Positions 1-8,787 of a stretch of DNA of 32,715 bases are shown piece by piece. The translations under genes were made by a program, and so were the position numbers. This DNA is from Deltaproteobacteria bacterium (lineage in GTDB: Bacteria > Myxococcota > Myxococcia > Myxococcales > 40CM-4-68-19). How positions within the stretch are numbered: the first letter of the stretch is position 1; each line of letters starts with the position of its first letter. The DNA is taken from assembly GCA_005879805.1 (NCBI GenBank), contig VBKL01000116.1, forward strand, positions 1 through 32,715. Reading direction: 5' to 3'. A model generated the notes under the pieces. That model was not told the origin of the DNA, did not search any database, and worked only from the letters and a program-made list of their open reading frames with translations.

Positions 1-165
1 ATACCGGATGCCGCCGTGGATCATTCCGGAATTCGCGCCCGAAGAACCCGCCGCGAAATCCTTCTTTTCCACGAGCATGGTGGTGAGCCCGCGCATCGCG
101 GCATCCCGCGCGATGCCGGTTCCGTTGACCCCCCCACCGATGACGAGCAGGTCGTAAGATGTCAC
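1..165 (-). CDS. FAD-dependent glycerol-3-phosphate dehydrogenase-type protein (N-terminus only)
   Basis: Only the first 55 codons are inside the window; the gene runs off the left edge. The GTG at 163-165 opens a frame starting MTSYDLLVIGGGVNGTGIA, a Rossmann FAD/NAD-binding fold with the GGGxNGTGIARDAA signature typical of GlpD/GlpA dehydrogenases. The MIHGGIRY motif near residue 48 matches the second FAD contact of the same family. Known members oxidise sn-glycerol-3-phosphate to dihydroxyacetone phosphate at the inner membrane and pass electrons to quinone. It lies 78 bp downstream of aspS on the same strand. The SGANSG variant before MIHGG is slightly nearer GlpA-like than classic GlpD sequences, so the exact subtype is open. 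Confidence 0.8.
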   Translation of the reverse strand, partial: MTSYDLLVIGGGVNGTGIARDAAMRGLTTMLVEKKDFAAGSSGANSGMIHGGIRY

Positions 166-243
166 TGCGCCGATCCTGACAGGCGGGGGCGGTCTTGCGC
201 AAGGACGTTGTCGCAGCGCAGCACGAACGAAAACAGGCCGTCG

Positions 244-2079
<1,836 letters not shown>

Positions 2080-2233
2080 GGTGCCTCCGATACGGGCTGC
2101 GGCCTTTCAGGGGCCGGTTCGGTAACACGGGCACGGAAAATAGGGAACTGGACTTCCACCGGCGATGGCGTTGGATGCTGCAGCCTCTCGGACCCAGCCG
2201 TTGGCTTCCCGGTTGCACAAGTCTCGAGGTGCC

Positions 2234-2569
2234 ATGGGTCGCTTCTTTCTTTCCGGCCAGACTACCTGCGCGCTGCTCCTCGGAGCCGGGCTCCTCCTTC
2301 GGGCCCAGTCGGCGCTACGGTCGAACGAACCGGCTCCTCGGGCCCCGCGGGCGCATCCGGCGGAGATGTTTCCCGAGCGGACGCCGCCCGCCGAGGCCGC
2401 TCCTCGGGCCGTCAAGGGGGCAAGCGAGCGAGACGGAAAGAAGGCCCGGAGTGGGAAAGCGCGTTCCCACGCGAGGAAGGCGTTCGGGCACAGGCTGAGG
2501 CGAACGGAGGCGGCGACGAACGGCGCCCGCTGCGGCTCCCCGCTTGCACAATCGCGTCTCTGCGGCTGA
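2234..2569 (+). CDS. Possible small exported basic protein
   Basis: I do not recognise a family. The 111-residue frame starts at an ATG with GAGG just upstream. Its N-terminus looks like a signal peptide: a short start, a hydrophobic stretch around residues 11-22 (CALLLGAGLLL) and AQSA as a possible cleavage site. The rest is rich in Ala, Arg, Pro and Lys and looks disordered, with two Cys near the C-terminus. It is divergent from aspS and ends 46 bp before the YHS-domain start. The case rests on the signal-peptide-like start and on having no better gene in this stretch. It could equally be a chance frame in GC-rich DNA. Confidence 0.4.
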   Translation: MGRFFLSGQTTCALLLGAGLLLRAQSALRSNEPAPRAPRAHPAEMFPERTPPAEAAPRAVKGASERDGKKARSGKARSHARKAFGHRLRRTEAATNGARCGSPLAQSRLCG

Positions 2570-2615
2570 GGAAACCGCACGGCTTTTTCGATCCGGATGG
2601 TGTGGGGGGCGGCGA

Positions 2616-2852
2616 GTGAACTCGGGCGAGGGAAAAAAGGTTTCCGGGAAGTCCTACGATCCCATCTGCGGAGTACGCGTAGAGGGAGGACTGGGCGTTC
2701 CGAAGAGCGAGTACAAGAAGCGCTGGTACTTCTTCTGCTCGGACAAGTGCAGAAACGAATTCGAGCGTGCGGCGGAGCGGATCCGGATGCAAGAGGCGGC
2801 GCGCGCGGGCGCGCTGTTCACGCAAGGCAAGGTGAGATGGGGGCTGGCTTGA
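2616..2852 (+). CDS. YHS-domain protein
   Basis: This is a 78-residue protein with a YHS/TRASH-like metal-binding motif: DPICG near residue 16, a Tyr/Trp stretch (RWYFFCSDKC) and a helical tail. YHS domains occur in copper-handling and other metal-linked proteins and are thought to bind metal through their Cys residues. The GTG start at 2616 is chosen because homology begins a few residues later and a G-rich stretch precedes it. An in-frame ATG at 2544 would add 24 poorly conserved residues and overlap the previous ORF. The partner protein or metal cannot be told from sequence. The aberrant 3' tail of secF runs antisense across most of this gene. Confidence 0.8.
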   Translation: MNSGEGKKVSGKSYDPICGVRVEGGLGVPKSEYKKRWYFFCSDKCRNEFERAAERIRMQEAARAGALFTQGKVRWGLA

Positions 2853-4132
2853 AGGGCGGCGGGTAGGAAGGAGCCTGCCGGTAGCCAGCGCCGGCGGCTT
2901 CCGATGAATCCGGAAGAGGCGAGGAGCGCGGTCCGCCCGGTTGCGGCCCGCGCTCCTTCCGCCCCCTGGCTCATGTTGACGTTGACGTCGACGTGGTCGT
3001 GAACGTAGACGGCGACGGCGACGTGAACGTGGCCGTGAACGGACCCCTCGGTGATTTGTCCACGGCCACGTCGCCGTCGCCGTAAGTCCTGGATGGTCCC
3101 GACGCCGTAGACGATGAGGCCGACGAGCGAGAGCGCGGTGGCGCCGCTGGTGAGGATGGTGCGCCCGAGCATCTCGTTGATGGAGAGATTGATGAGGTCG
3201 CGGAAGGCCGTGCCCTTGAAGCGCTTCCGGTTCTCGCGGATGCGGTCGTAGATGACGATGGTGTCGTTCACCGAGTAGCCCACCACCGTCAGGATCACCG
3301 TCACCGAGGTGAGGTTGAACTCGTGGCGGGTGACGACGAAGTAGCCGAGCGTGACGATGGCGTCGTGGATGAGAGCGATGATCACGCCCGGCGAGAAACG
3401 GAAGTCGAAGCGGAAACCGACGTAGATGAGGATCATCCCCATCGCGTAGAGGACGGCGAGGATGCCGTCGTTGCGCAGCTGCTTGCCGACTTGCGGGCCG
3501 ACGTACTCGGTCCGCACCACCTCGACGGATTCCTGGCCGAATCGCTCGCGCAAGGCCGCGCCGATCTTGTCGCCGGGTCCTTGCGTGATGACGGTGTATT
3601 CCTGGATCTGGCCTTCGCGGGAGGTGAGCGTGCGCACCTCCTTCGGCTGCACGCCCGCCTTCTCGACCGCGGCCTGCAGGGCCTTCGGGTCCACCGGCTT
3701 CTTGAAGGAGAAGTCGAGCTTGTCGCCCACCTCGGGATCGAAATGGAAGCCCGAGGGCTCCGAGGTCGACAGCTCGCGCGACACCTCGTCCTTCACCTTG
3801 GCGGCGGTTTCCGGCGTGAGGAGCGCGATGCGCTCGACCCGGATGAGGAACTGGTTCTCGCTCGGGTTCCCGTAGACCTGCACGGTCGGCTCGCCGAATC
3901 CGACCTTGCTCACCTGGTCGCGGACATCCGACGCATCGACCTGCTTGTTGAACTTGAGCTGCAGCTCGGTTCCCCCGGCGAAGTCGACCCCGTAGTTGAG
4001 CTTGGGCCAGGCGACGGCGCCGAAGAGGATGAGCGCGTTGACGACGAGCGACGCGGTGACCGCGACGCGCCGGTATTTGACGAAATCGTGATTCGTCCCG
4101 GGCTTGATCAGCTCGAAGTACTTCATCTGCAT
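2654..4132 (-). CDS. secF: SecF protein-export subunit with lost C-terminus and aberrant repeat-encoded tail
   Basis: SecF partners SecD in the inner membrane and uses the proton gradient to pull exported proteins through SecYEG. The first ~349 residues are good SecF: TM1 near 22-44, the VDFAGGTELQL motif, a periplasmic domain (about 55-205), then TM2-TM5 including SVNDTIVIYDRIREN and RTILTSGATALSLV. At GTIQD, near base 3085, homology stops. The frame continues for about 143 residues through the hexamer repeat (a V-H/V-N rich stretch) and unrelated sequence to a stop at 2654, antisense to the YHS gene. TM6 is missing. The start follows the secD stop by 13 bp with GAGGTGG upstream. Either a real deletion fused the gene to the repeat, or the assembly is wrong here. 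Confidence 0.85.
   Translation of the reverse strand: MQMKYFELIKPGTNHDFVKYRRVAVTASLVVNALILFGAVAWPKLNYGVDFAGGTELQLKFNKQVDASDVRDQVSKVGFGEPTVQVYGNPSENQFLIRVERIALLTPETAAKVKDEVSRELSTSEPSGFHFDPEVGDKLDFSFKKPVDPKALQAAVEKAGVQPKEVRTLTSREGQIQEYTVITQGPGDKIGAALRERFGQESVEVVRTEYVGPQVGKQLRNDGILAVLYAMGMILIYVGFRFDFRFSPGVIIALIHDAIVTLGYFVVTRHEFNLTSVTVILTVVGYSVNDTIVIYDRIRENRKRFKGTAFRDLINLSINEMLGRTILTSGATALSLVGLIVYGVGTIQDLRRRRRGRGQITEGSVHGHVHVAVAVYVHDHVDVNVNMSQGAEGARAATGRTALLASSGFIGSRRRWLPAGSFLPAALQASPHLTLPCVNSAPARAASCIRIRSAARSNSFLHLSEQKKYQRFLYSLFGTPSPPSTRTPQMGS
2898..2956. terminator. Two small stem-loops after the YHS gene
   Basis: CTTCCG (2898-2903) pairs with CGGAAG (2911-2916), and GGAGCGCGG (2923-2931) pairs with CCGCGCTCC (2948-2956). 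They lie 45-100 bp downstream of the YHS stop and before the hexamer repeat. There is no strong T-run, so this is at best a weak terminator or an RNA-stabilising structure. Confidence 0.3.
2975..3083. repeat. Phased hexamer inverted-repeat element, copy A (next to secF)
   Basis: From 2975 the plus strand reads as 6-bp units: GTTGAC, GTTGAC, GTCGAC, GTGGTC, GTGAAC, GTAGAC, GGCGAC, GGCGAC, GTGAAC, GTGGCC, GTGAAC. After a spacer of about 17 bases, positions 3058-3083 return as the reverse complement of 3009-3040, except for one missing 6-bp unit. The result is a hairpin with stem arms of about 26-32 bases. The right arm stops abruptly at 3083, where secF coding sequence begins, and is much shorter than the left. 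The GGCGAC pair and the inverted arms are shared with copy B at 16282-16510. Confidence 0.85.
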
Positions 4133-4145
4133 CGCGCCACCTCGA

Positions 4146-5918
4146 TCAGACCGAGAACGCCTTGTGGAGCTTGCCGTGCCCGACGAACCACTCGACGATG
4201 GCGCGGGTGACGACGATGCTCGTGAACATGGAGGCGAGCAGCCCGATGATGAGGGTCGTAGCGAAACCGCGCACCGGTCCCGATCCGTAGGCGCGGATGA
4301 CGAACCCGGCGACCAGCGCCGTCACGTGCCCGTCGAAGATGGTCCAGAAGACCTTGTCGTAGCCCTGCTGCACGGCAGCGCCGATCGCCCTCCCCCCCTT
4401 CATCTCCTCGCGGATGCGCTCGTTGATGAGGACGTTGGCGTCGACCGCCATGCCGAGGGTGAGGACGAAGCCGGCAATGCCGGGGAGGGTCAAGGTCGAG
4501 TCCATCAGCGCCATCACCGCCAGCACCACGATCCCGTTCAGGACCAGCGCGATGTCCGCGACGAAGCCGCTGAACCGGTAGTAGAGAGCCATGAAGATGA
4601 GGACGAGCAAGAGGCCACCGACGGCCGCCTTGGTGCCGCGCCTGATGAGCTCGGGACCCAGCGAGGCGCCGACGCTGCGCTCTTCGAGGATGCGTACCGG
4701 CGCCGGCAGCGCGCCGGACTTGAGCACCAGCGCGAGGTCCTTCGCTTCCTGCAGCACCTCGTTGATGGGCTTGAGACCTCCGAGGTGGATGGAGCAGATG
4801 CCGCCGGGGATCTCCGACTGGATGACGGGGGCGGAGTCGACGTTGTCGTCGAGCACGATGGCCATCCGCTTCTTCACGTTCGCCGCGGTGAGCCTGCCGA
4901 AGACGTCCGCTCCCGTGCGGTTGAAGCTGACCTGCACGTAGGGCCGGTTGCCCTCGCCCGGAGAATTATCGAAAGCGATGGTCGCGTCGGTGATGTACTC
5001 GCCGGTGAGCCCGGCCTTCTTGTCGAACAGGTACGTCCGGTAGTAGCCCTCGCCCCGCCCGCGCTCCTCGACCTTCTGCAGGCCGAACTCACGGCCCGGG
5101 GGCGCCTTCCCCTGCAGGAAGGTGGTCAGCTGGTTGCGGTCCTTGCCGCGCAGATACGGGGACTGGACTTCGGCGCCGCCGGGACCTTCGTAGCGATCCC
5201 AGTCGAGGGTGACCCCCGGCGGCAGGTCCTTGAGCTGGGTGAGGCTCCTGTCGGCGTCGTCCACCATCTTGAACTCGAGCTGCGCGGTCTTGCCGAGAAG
5301 CTCCTTTGCCTTCTCCGGATTCGAGTAGCCCGGGAGCTGGACGAGGATGGCGTTGTCGCCTCGCTTGGCGATGGTCGGCTCGGAGACGCCCCACTTGTCG
5401 ACGCGGTTGCGGATCGCCTTCACCGCCTGGTCGACGGCGCTCTCCTTGAGCAGCTTGATGGCGCTGTCCTTCATCGCGAGCTCGAACGAACCGGACGACG
5501 AGCGGCGCACGTACATGTCGGTGTAGCCCGTGGTGATCTCGTCCTTCGCCTTGCTCACTGCGTCGGGATTCCCCGTGACGGTGACGATGCCGGTATCCGG
5601 GTCGCCTTTCACGTCGACGCCCTTGATGCTCCGCCTGTCGAAATCGAGGGCGAGCTCCTCGGCCCTGCGGACGGCTTTCTCGCGGACCGCGCGGTCGACC
5701 TCGACGCCCATCACGAGGTGGATGCCGCCCTGCAGATCGAGACCGAGGTTCAGGTGCCGCTTGGGTGCCCAACCCGGACGCCGCTGCTCGAAGACGCCGG
5801 CCTCGTTGCGCTGGTCGGCGGGCAGCTGGAAGTACGTCCAGGTTGGAACGAGCGCGTAGACGGCCCCCAAGGCGACGAGGACGATCAAGCCGGCCTTCCA
5901 GTACCACGATCGATCCAT
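4146..5918 (-). CDS. secD: SecD protein-export subunit
   Basis: This 590-residue inner-membrane protein works with SecF and YajC in late steps of Sec export. It has TM1 near 9-27, the conserved LGLDLQGGIHLVMGV motif near 58-72, a large periplasmic domain, then a C-terminal block of five membrane helices with GFVLTLGMAVDANVLINERIREE, the hallmark of the SecD/RND-type family. The ATG at 5918 is chosen because GGAGGATG lies just before it; the frame stays open far upstream, but that part overlaps yajC and other genes and is not SecD. secF starts 13 bp downstream, so the two are likely co-translated. The protein looks intact, unlike SecF. Confidence 0.96.
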   Translation of the reverse strand: MDRSWYWKAGLIVLVALGAVYALVPTWTYFQLPADQRNEAGVFEQRRPGWAPKRHLNLGLDLQGGIHLVMGVEVDRAVREKAVRRAEELALDFDRRSIKGVDVKGDPDTGIVTVTGNPDAVSKAKDEITTGYTDMYVRRSSSGSFELAMKDSAIKLLKESAVDQAVKAIRNRVDKWGVSEPTIAKRGDNAILVQLPGYSNPEKAKELLGKTAQLEFKMVDDADRSLTQLKDLPPGVTLDWDRYEGPGGAEVQSPYLRGKDRNQLTTFLQGKAPPGREFGLQKVEERGRGEGYYRTYLFDKKAGLTGEYITDATIAFDNSPGEGNRPYVQVSFNRTGADVFGRLTAANVKKRMAIVLDDNVDSAPVIQSEIPGGICSIHLGGLKPINEVLQEAKDLALVLKSGALPAPVRILEERSVGASLGPELIRRGTKAAVGGLLLVLIFMALYYRFSGFVADIALVLNGIVVLAVMALMDSTLTLPGIAGFVLTLGMAVDANVLINERIREEMKGGRAIGAAVQQGYDKVFWTIFDGHVTALVAGFVIRAYGSGPVRGFATTLIIGLLASMFTSIVVTRAIVEWFVGHGKLHKAFSV

Positions 5919-5968
5919 GCCACATCCTCCGATGCTACGGCCCCGGCCTGCTCGCCGCCGGCAGGGCC

Positions 5969-6322
5969 TTACTTCTTGGCGGGCTCTTCCGCGGCGGGAG
6001 CGGCAGGCGTTTCCTTGGCCGCATAGGCGCCGGAGATCTGGGATTTCAAGACCCGCACCTTCACGTTGGGCGCAATCTCGACACTGAGGACGTCGCCCTG
6101 TACCGCCGAAACCCTGCAGACGATGCCGCCGCTCGTGACCACTTCGTCGCCCTTCTTCAGCCCGTCGATGAACGTCTTGTGCTTGCGCTGTTGCTGCTGC
6201 TGCGGGCGCATGATCATGAAGTAGAAGATCAGGAAGAAGATCCCTACCAGGAACACCATGTTGAGCGAGCCGCCGAACGGCGACCCGCCCGCGTCGGCAG
6301 CCTGCGCGAACAGCGCGATCAA
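5969..6322 (-). CDS. yajC: YajC, Sec accessory membrane protein
   Basis: The 117-residue product has one membrane helix (NMVFLVGIFFLIFYFMIMRP, about 20-39), a QQQQQRKH stretch and the YajC core LKKGDEVVTSGGIVCRV, followed by an Ala/Pro/Glu-rich tail ending in Lys-Lys. YajC associates with SecDF. A TTG at 6320-6322 is taken as the start because GAAGGAG lies about 7 bases before it and the resulting length fits the family; there is no suitable ATG before the membrane helix. secD begins 50 bp downstream. Confidence 0.93.
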   Translation of the reverse strand: MIALFAQAADAGGSPFGGSLNMVFLVGIFFLIFYFMIMRPQQQQQRKHKTFIDGLKKGDEVVTSGGIVCRVSAVQGDVLSVEIAPNVKVRVLKSQISGAYAAKETPAAPAAEEPAKK

Positions 6323-6507
6323 GAGATTCTCCTTCGCGAAAAAGCGGGCACTTGTAGCACCGGGAGGAAGGGGCGGCAACCGCCGCGGCCCACAGCCGCA
6401 GCGGTTGCTCGCCTCCTCTCGCCTGGCGAAGCGCCTTCGCGATCCGTCGCGGAATCCGGCTGCGCTGCACCCGGAAGCAGGCCCCCCGACCTGCCCCGGG
6501 CGCGCGC

Positions 6508-6927
6508 CTACCCGTTCGCCGCCGCGGGTGGCGCTTCTCCTTCGTCCAACCTGCGCAAAGCATCGAGCACCACTTCCTGCACGTTCTGCCGCCGCACCGA
6601 TTGCGGAATCGCCGTCGCCGGCGCGGAGAGGAAGGTGAAGGTCCCCGCGGAAGCGACGCGAACGAGACCGAGCACCGCCTGCCGTGCGTCGTCGGCCTCG
6701 TCGAGCGCGGTGGAGAATCCGAACACCAGATCGCCTTCGTGGAACCCGAAGATCCGCTCGATCCCGTCGCGGCTGATGAGGAGCAGGCCCGTCTTGCGAC
6801 CCTGGGCGACGATGTCGAAGACCTCCGTCGCATGGGTGGAGGCGAGCTCTCCCCACAATACGGCCCGGACGTCTGGCTGGAGCAGCTCGCGGATCCGCGG
6901 GTGCTCCGCACGGAGCGGACTGGTCAC
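6508..6927 (-). CDS. DUF4388 (PATAN-like) domain protein
   Basis: This 139-residue protein matches the pattern of DUF4388/PATAN domains, common in Myxococcota and other deltaproteobacteria. It has LWGELAS followed by VFDIVAQGRKTGLLLISRDG and the turn IFGFHEGDLVFGFS, then a helical C-terminal part. Such domains are usually found in signalling proteins; the ligand is unknown. I prefer the GTG at 6927, which has GGGGGG about 6 bases upstream, over the GTG at 6948. It sits between the doxX-like gene and yajC within the queA-tgt-yajC-secDF block, an unusual place. No catalytic motif is visible. Confidence 0.75.
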   Translation of the reverse strand: MTSPLRAEHPRIRELLQPDVRAVLWGELASTHATEVFDIVAQGRKTGLLLISRDGIERIFGFHEGDLVFGFSTALDEADDARQAVLGLVRVASAGTFTFLSAPATAIPQSVRRQNVQEVVLDALRRLDEGEAPPAAANG

Positions 6928-6969
6928 GGCAAACCCCCCATAGACCACTTTGTAGCAATTTGCGGGGTC

Positions 6970-6985
6970 ACTGCAACTCCTACAC
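6970..6985 (-). promoter_or_regulatory. Possible upstream element of the DUF4388 gene
   Basis: The minus strand reads GTGTAGGAGTTGCAGT here, 43 bp before the GTG at 6927. A close variant (GTGTAGAATTGCAGT) lies at 7627-7641 before the DoxX-like gene. From the TTGCAG in the first copy, a TACAAA follows after 16 bases, a weak -35/-10 pair. This is a suggestion from pattern only. Confidence 0.25.
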
Positions 6986-6999
6986 CCACCCCGCCCGAC

Positions 7000-7581
7000 T
7001 CAGGCCGCGCGCTGCCCGCAAGATTCGCCCTTGCAGCAGCACTCGGTCCCCTGCCCCATGAGCCTTCCGCCGCGCAGCGTCGCGCCGATGACGATGGCGG
7101 CGCTGATGATGACGAGGTTCTTCAGGATGTACTGGCCTTCCAGGGTCGGCGCGAACGGGAAGCGGACGAAGGTGAGCGAGGGAAAAAGCACGAGGGGCAT
7201 CAGCGTCCCGGCCATCTGCAAGAGGAGCAGGGCGAGCGCGATGCGGAGATGGACGCCGAGAAGCAGGGCAAGGCCGACCCAGGTTTCCCAGAGGGCGAGG
7301 ATGGGCAGCGCGACCTGCGGGCCGATCAGTCCGAGGGTCAGCTTCGCGATCGTCGCAGAGGCGAGATGCTCGGCGGGGCTCGCCCCCGGAACGAACTTCA
7401 AGGCGCCGAACCAGACGAAGACGATGCCCAGGCTCGCGCGCAGGAGCGCGATGCCGTTCGCCGCCATCCAGCCGACGAGACGCCCTTCGGCCCGGTGAAA
7501 GCCGTCGACGATCCGCTCATCGGGCGGTGGTTGCACGACTACCTGCAGGCGCGCGTGCGACGCGCCGGTTGCGATCCGCAT
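7000..7581 (-). CDS. DoxX-like small membrane protein with Cys-rich tail
   Basis: The 193-residue protein has about four membrane helices: IALLRASLGIVFVWFGALKF (about 44-63), a second around 90-115, LALLLLQMAGTLMPLVLF and NLVIISAAIVIGA. The VWFGALKF.PG.SPAE segment is typical of DoxX/DUF417-like membrane proteins, some of which are linked to redox or thiol stress. After the last helix comes a cytosolic or periplasmic tail with CCC and a further Cys (ECCCKGESC), which might bind metal; that is inference. The ATG has GGGGGG about 9 bases upstream. It is placed between tgt and the DUF4388 gene, and a perfect inverted repeat lies in its short upstream gap. Confidence 0.75.
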   Translation of the reverse strand: MRIATGASHARLQVVVQPPPDERIVDGFHRAEGRLVGWMAANGIALLRASLGIVFVWFGALKFVPGASPAEHLASATIAKLTLGLIGPQVALPILALWETWVGLALLLGVHLRIALALLLLQMAGTLMPLVLFPSLTFVRFPFAPTLEGQYILKNLVIISAAIVIGATLRGGRLMGQGTECCCKGESCGQRAA

Positions 7582-7608
7582 GTGGTGAATCCCCCCTGCA
7601 AGGAGTCT

Positions 7609-7623
7609 CTGGTAAAATACCAG
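7609..7623. promoter_or_regulatory. Perfect inverted repeat upstream of the DoxX-like gene (operator candidate)
   Basis: CTGGTATTTTACCAG on the minus strand has 6-bp arms around TTT. It lies 27 bp before the ATG of the DoxX-like gene in the 66-bp gap after tgt. It could be an operator for a dimeric repressor or a small hairpin. No T-run follows, which speaks against a terminator. No regulator gene sits next to it. Confidence 0.4.
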
Positions 7624-7647
7624 CCGACTGCAATTCTACACAGCCGT

Positions 7648-8778
7648 TCAGCCGGATGAGGGGTCCACTCCTTCGCGGAATGACGCCAGCGCTCCGTCAA
7701 CGAAGGCGCGGGATTGGCCGCGCTCGATGGCGTCGCGCATACCCGCCATCAAATCGGCATAGAAGGTCAGGTTGTGGAGGCTGTTCAGCCGGTAGGCGAG
7801 AAGCTCCTGCGCCGCGTATAGGTGACGCAGGTACGCTCTCGTGAAAGTGCGGCAGGTGTAGCAGCGGCACTCACCGTCCGGAGGTCGCGGATCGCGCGCG
7901 TAGCGGGCGGCCTTGATCTGGAGCCTGCCGCGCCGGGTGAAGAGCAGACCGTTGCGCGCCACGCGCGTCGGCAGCACGCAGTCGAAGAGATCGATCCCCG
8001 AGAGCGAGCAGCGGAGGAGATCCTCCGGTGTCCCGACTCCCATCAGGTAGCGCGGCTTGTCCGCGGGCAAGAGAGGCGCGGCGTGCTCGACGCCTTCCCA
8101 CATCGCCGCGGGGTGCTCGCCGACCGAGAAGCCGCCGAGCGCGGTCCCGGGAAAATCGAAGGCGGCGATCTGTTGCGCATGCCGCTCGCGGAGATCGCGA
8201 TGCAGGCCGCCCTGCACGATCCCGAACAGCGCTCCCGAGTCATCACCGCTCCGTTCCCACTCCGCCTTGCACCGCGCGGCCCAGCGGGTGGTGCGCGCGA
8301 CCGCCTCCTCGTGGTGCGCCCGATCGGCCTCGGACGGCAGGCATTCGTCGAAGCACATGAGCACGTCGCTTCCGAGCTGGAGCTGGATCCCCGTGGCGCG
8401 CTCCGGCGTCAGGAGCTGCGCGCTGCCGTCGAGGTGGCTACGGAACGCAGCGCCCTCCTCGTCGATCTTCCGGTGCTCGGCGAGCGAGTAGATCTGGAAG
8501 CCGCCGGAGTCGGTGAGGAGGCATCGGTCCCACGACATGAACCGGTGCAGGCCGCCCATTTCATGGACCAGCTCGGGACCGGGGCGCAGGAGCAGGTGGT
8601 AGGTGTTCCCGAGGACGATCTGGGCACCGATGGCGGCGAGATCATCGGGCGCGATGGCCTTCACCGAGCCGGCCGTGCCGACCGGCATGAACTGCGGCGT
8701 GTCGACGGTGCCGTGGGGAAGCACGAGCTTTCCGCGCCTCGCCCGGCCATCGCGATGGGTAACCGTGAATTGCAACAC
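7648..8778 (-). CDS. tgt: Queuine/preQ1 tRNA-ribosyltransferase
   Basis: Bacterial Tgt swaps guanine 34 in the anticodon of GUN tRNAs for preQ1, the first tRNA-level step of queuosine synthesis. The 376-residue protein has LLTDSGGFQ with the catalytic Asp near residue 90, FDECLPSEADR, the substrate loop GIVQGG (about 187-191), the nucleophile Asp near 266 in DCVLPTR, and a zinc site formed by Cys304, Cys306, Cys309 and His335. All key residues are present. It starts 9 bp after the queA stop, so both are almost surely one transcript and product flows directly from Tgt to QueA. Confidence 0.97.
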   Translation of the reverse strand: MLQFTVTHRDGRARRGKLVLPHGTVDTPQFMPVGTAGSVKAIAPDDLAAIGAQIVLGNTYHLLLRPGPELVHEMGGLHRFMSWDRCLLTDSGGFQIYSLAEHRKIDEEGAAFRSHLDGSAQLLTPERATGIQLQLGSDVLMCFDECLPSEADRAHHEEAVARTTRWAARCKAEWERSGDDSGALFGIVQGGLHRDLRERHAQQIAAFDFPGTALGGFSVGEHPAAMWEGVEHAAPLLPADKPRYLMGVGTPEDLLRCSLSGIDLFDCVLPTRVARNGLLFTRRGRLQIKAARYARDPRPPDGECRCYTCRTFTRAYLRHLYAAQELLAYRLNSLHNLTFYADLMAGMRDAIERGQSRAFVDGALASFREGVDPSSG

Positions 8779-8787
8779 TGAGATGCT

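Noticed and set aside
5919-6911. N-terminal extension of the secD frame
   Set aside because: It overlaps yajC and the DUF4388 gene, is Arg-rich with no homology, and the true ATG at 5918 has a strong ribosome site.
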